NCBI GenBank assembly: GCA_015057665.1
Contig: SVDY01000017.1
Location: forward strand, 1-43,689
Direction: 5' to 3'
Length of the DNA stretch: 43,689 nt
Source: Lachnospiraceae bacterium
Lineage (GTDB): Bacteria > Bacillota > Clostridia > Lachnospirales > Lachnospiraceae
The notes beneath the pieces were generated by a model, which worked only from the letters and a program-made list of their open reading frames with translations, did no database searches and was not told the origin of the DNA. Position numbers and translations under genes: made by a program. Below, one piece after another: positions 41,451-43,689 of this stretch. How positions within the stretch are numbered: position 1 is the stretch's first letter; every line of letters starts with the position of its first letter.

Positions 41451-42509
41451 CTAATCAAGTGGAGTATATGTACCAAACTTGGTATCTTCAAAGCTCGGAA
41501 GTTTATGATAAGCTGTCATGGCATAATCACAGATCGTAAATCCCATAACCGCACCGGTTCCTTCTCCAAGACACATGTTGCAAAGGATATATGGCTGCAT
41601 ATCCATGGCATCTAATACCATATGTCCGGCAGGTTCATTGGAACAGTGGGATGGGAAAATATAGTCCTTACATGCAGGAGCAAGGCGTGTTGCCACTAAT
41701 GCTGCCACAGAAGAAATAAATCCATCCACAAATACAGCTTTCTTATAATATGCACAGCCAATATACACTCCGACTAAGCCTGCAATGTCAAGACCGCCCA
41801 CCTTAGATAACACATCAAGAGGATCGTTCTTGTCCGGTTTATTTAATGCGATACTTTCTTTGATTACTTCAATCTTACGAAGGAGGCCTGCACTGGAAAG
41901 GCCTGCGCCTTTTCCTGTTACTTTCTCAACCGTTGCATCTAACATAACAGCACAAATGGCACTGCTTGTTGTTGTATTCCCGATGCCCATTTCCCCTGTG
42001 GCAAAGAGCTCATAGCCCTGATTTACCAGGTCTTTGGTCACTTCGATACCGGCCATGATAGCCTGAACCGCTTCATCGCGGGACATAGCCGGACCATGAA
42101 GCATGTTGTCGGTTCCGTATTTTACTTTTTTATTTATTACTTTCGGATTATCGCAGTCTGTTACAATTCCCACATCAACAGGAACAACATCTGCACCACT
42201 GATAGAGGAGAGAATACATACGCTGGCATTTTCCTTTGTCATGTTTTCCGTAACGATTTTTGTTACTTCCTGTCCTGTCTGAGTTACGCCTTCTGCAACC
42301 ACGCCGTTATCGCCGGCCATTACCACTACAACTTTTTTCTTAGGATAGGCCATTGGATGGCGGTAAATACCTGCCATACGGATGGACATTTCTTCCAAAC
42401 GTCCAAGGCTGTAAAGAGGTTTGCCAAGAGTATTCCAGCGCTGTGCACAAAGTTCCATGGCTCTTTCGTCCAAAGGTTTGATTCCGTCAATAAATTGTTC
42501 TAAGTTCAT
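41451..42509 (-). CDS. cobT: Nicotinate-nucleotide:benzimidazole phosphoribosyltransferase
   Basis: 352 residues, the usual length. GRLEEMSIRMAGI near 36-48, MAGDNGVV near 65-72, ATGEMGIGNTTTSSAI near 170-185 and the catalytic Glu in CLGEGTGAVMGF near 318 are all present. It activates the lower-ligand base to alpha-ribazole phosphate. No benzimidazole synthesis (bza) genes occur in the window, so the base may be taken up or made from other loci. Confidence 0.96.
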   Translation of the reverse strand: MNLEQFIDGIKPLDERAMELCAQRWNTLGKPLYSLGRLEEMSIRMAGIYRHPMAYPKKKVVVVMAGDNGVVAEGVTQTGQEVTKIVTENMTKENASVCILSSISGADVVPVDVGIVTDCDNPKVINKKVKYGTDNMLHGPAMSRDEAVQAIMAGIEVTKDLVNQGYELFATGEMGIGNTTTSSAICAVMLDATVEKVTGKGAGLSSAGLLRKIEVIKESIALNKPDKNDPLDVLSKVGGLDIAGLVGVYIGCAYYKKAVFVDGFISSVAALVATRLAPACKDYIFPSHCSNEPAGHMVLDAMDMQPYILCNMCLGEGTGAVMGFTICDYAMTAYHKLPSFEDTKFGTYTPLD

Positions 42510-42545
42510 ATGTATGTCTCCTTTATAGGTTAAATAATAGTCTTT

Positions 42546-43301
42546 TTACCAAGGTAATATAGCAAGTCCTGCGTAACGGGTCAGAATTAATACCAGCCAC
42601 AGGAACCAAATTTCTGACAATTCAGAAGCCGCTCCCATAACGTCGCCGGTCACTCCCCCGATAATATTTGTAATATAACAGCGGAATAAATATGCCATCA
42701 GTACTAATACTGCCCACATAATGATTCCATGCCAGGAAAATGCCGCAACAAGTGTTACAAGACCCATAACCGCCGCACCAATAGCACCCCAGAATGGAAT
42801 GGTTCCAACATAGATGCCGATTCCGTTCTTTCTAGGATAGATGGCTTTATAAGCTACTACTCCCTGAATCATCTTTCCCATCACAGGCATGAGAAGGATA
42901 ATCAGCCATTTGCAATCACAATAATAAATACCGAAAAACTTAAGAGCCAGGTCTGCAACCATGGCAATGCCGCCGTTTGTTCCAATACGACTGTCTTTCA
43001 TGATTTCAAGCATACGTTCCGGTGTTCTGGCAGAATAAATTCCGTCTGCTGTGTCACAAAGGCCATCCAAATGAAAAGCACCTGTCACAAATAAATTGGC
43101 AAGAATTGCCATCACCACTGCCATCGGTTCCGGCAAAAGCTTTGAAAAAAGCAGATAAACAACCATATCTACAAGCCCGATCACCAGTCCAACAAGAGGA
43201 AAAGTCACAAATCCTTTCTCCATATCTCCCTCCTTCATCTCCATCTGAAACGGGATTGGAATGCGGGTCATAAATCCTAATGTAAATAAAAACAGTTTCA
43301 T
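42546..43301 (-). CDS. cobS: Adenosylcobinamide-GDP ribazoletransferase (cobalamin synthase)
   Basis: 251 residues from the ATG at 43301 with AGGAGG 7 bases upstream; the frame open to 43367 adds 22 residues without a site. Integral membrane protein with about six helices. The family core is FHLDGLCDTADGIYSARTPE then MKDSRIGTNGGIAMV. It joins adenosylcobinamide-GDP with alpha-ribazole phosphate. First gene of the operon; the partner kinase CobU, which supplies the GDP form, is not in this window. Confidence 0.95.
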   Translation of the reverse strand: MKLFLFTLGFMTRIPIPFQMEMKEGDMEKGFVTFPLVGLVIGLVDMVVYLLFSKLLPEPMAVVMAILANLFVTGAFHLDGLCDTADGIYSARTPERMLEIMKDSRIGTNGGIAMVADLALKFFGIYYCDCKWLIILLMPVMGKMIQGVVAYKAIYPRKNGIGIYVGTIPFWGAIGAAVMGLVTLVAAFSWHGIIMWAVLVLMAYLFRCYITNIIGGVTGDVMGAASELSEIWFLWLVLILTRYAGLAILPW

Positions 43302-43328
43302 AATGAATCCTCCTAAGTGAAACCTGAT

Positions 43329-43389
43329 ATGAATATATTCATGTGCTTCCATTGCCGCTTTAGGCATTCAGCTTTTTGATTATACCACG
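43329..43389 (-). promoter_or_regulatory. cobS operon promoter region with 14-bp palindrome
   Basis: Minus-strand TATAAT at 43379-43384 within GTGGTATAATCAAAAA, the same 16-mer as at the ilvE promoter; the -35 is only a T-run. A perfect palindrome ATGAATATATTCAT (43329-43342) lies in the leader. I saw no cobalamin riboswitch (no conserved B12 box) between the promoter and cobS. Confidence 0.5.
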
Positions 43390-43537
43390 TTATGTTACCA
43401 TAAAAAAGATAAACTTTTACCCTTTTGAAACAAGGATTCCCCTATACTCACATTCATTTTTTTGCTTTTCTTTATCACTTTAACTTGGATGCAGGGAATT
43501 ATTTGTTCCACATCATACATTGCAACAAACAGTATAT

Positions 43538-43582
43538 AACAGTTGACAACTGTTTCTCACTGTTGTATACTGTTTATACAGT
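43538..43582 (+). promoter_or_regulatory. Strong promoter with two palindromes before the GntR gene
   Basis: TTGACA (43543-43548) and TATACT (43566-43571) with a 17-base spacer. AACAGTT-GAC-AACTGTT (43538-43554) covers the -35, and ACTGT-TTAT-ACAGT (43569-43582) overlaps the -10 and start. Both resemble operators of YtrA-type GntR regulators, suggesting autoregulation. Confidence 0.75.
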
Positions 43583-43649
43583 AATATTACAACTGGATTA
43601 CATATCCGGATTCATTAAAAACCAATGATATCAACCAGTGAGGCCCCAT

Positions 43650-43689
43650 ATGAACATTATTATCAACAATGCTTCCATGCAGCCAATCT
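43650..43689 (+). CDS. GntR-family (YtrA-like) regulator, first 13 residues
   Basis: The ATG at 43650 opens MNIIINNASMQPI and runs off the window. This start is typical of YtrA-subfamily GntR regulators (MNIIIxNxSxxPIYEQI). The strong palindromic promoter upstream agrees. The ribosome binding site (GTGAGG, 6 bases away) is acceptable. Only 13 residues are visible, so the call leans on context. Confidence 0.55.
   Translation, partial: MNIIINNASMQPI

Overview
The window looks like chromosomal DNA from a gut Lachnospiraceae-type Firmicute (Clostridia). It has low-to-moderate GC with strong AGGAGG-type ribosome binding sites. Other signs are OmpR-family two-component systems in tandem, membrane-anchored GH3 and GH2 glycosidases, a lipoprotein serpin, a DUF362 ferredoxin and anaerobic-type cobamide assembly genes. 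Genus cannot be fixed from the sequence alone. Most genes lie on the minus strand. I saw no rRNA, tRNA, CRISPR array or complete insertion sequence.

Layout, left to right. (1) 1-5250: a glycan-use block read leftwards: surface GH3 glucosidase, GH2 galactosidase-like enzyme, then the start of a sugar:cation symporter. (2) 5448-10365: a six-gene sensing operon with two paralogous HK/RR pairs (the regulators are about 57% identical), a small membrane protein between them and a polytopic membrane protein first. Direct repeats 22 bp apart sit at the GH3 promoter, and part of that motif recurs at the operon promoter. (3) 10539-14976: a three-gene operon (short-chain dehydrogenase plus two small proteins), ilvE, and on the plus strand a DUF362 double-cluster ferredoxin. 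(4) 15153-18329: two copies of a structured intergenic element that bracket a small membrane/XRE-regulator operon. (5) 18511-22711: two paralogous histidine kinases on either side of a single response regulator. (6) 22843-30299: serpin, BRO-N/HTH pair, DUF1648 protein, ECF sigma/anti-sigma, endonuclease III, MATE transporter and a 55-residue HTH protein. (7) 30446-32285, plus strand: folE, a CBS-domain protein, a HicB fragment and a BFD-like [2Fe-2S] protein. (8) 32330-36262: a FecBCD/BtuFCD-type ABC importer and a divergent nitrilase-superfamily hydrolase. (9) 36533-43301: a cobamide lower-loop operon in the order cobS, cobT, cbiB, cobD, LRR protein, then a highly unusual CbiP-BtuR fusion. 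(10) 43650-end: the start of a GntR-family regulator with a strong, palindrome-rich promoter.

The most unusual items are two. The first is the fusion at 36533-38062: a cobyric acid synthase that has lost nearly the whole glutaminase domain but kept its C-terminal tail, joined to a corrinoid adenosyltransferase-like domain whose P-loop lacks the usual Ser/Thr. The second is the pair of intergenic elements at 15153-15238 and 18248-18329, which keep the same long hairpin through several compensatory base changes and so look like a structured RNA or a hairpin-forming mobile repeat. A second repeat family (30446-30495 and 35105-35238) shares both ends but differs by a block of nested hairpins.

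Starts were moved to internal codons where the ribosome binding site clearly favoured them (RR at 9437, membrane protein at 10365, SDR at 12210, XRE at 17045, HK at 22711, serpin at 24093, HTH at 25287, ECF at 27956, CBS at 31431, CbiP-BtuR at 38062, CobS at 43301). All identities were counted by hand; no database search was run.
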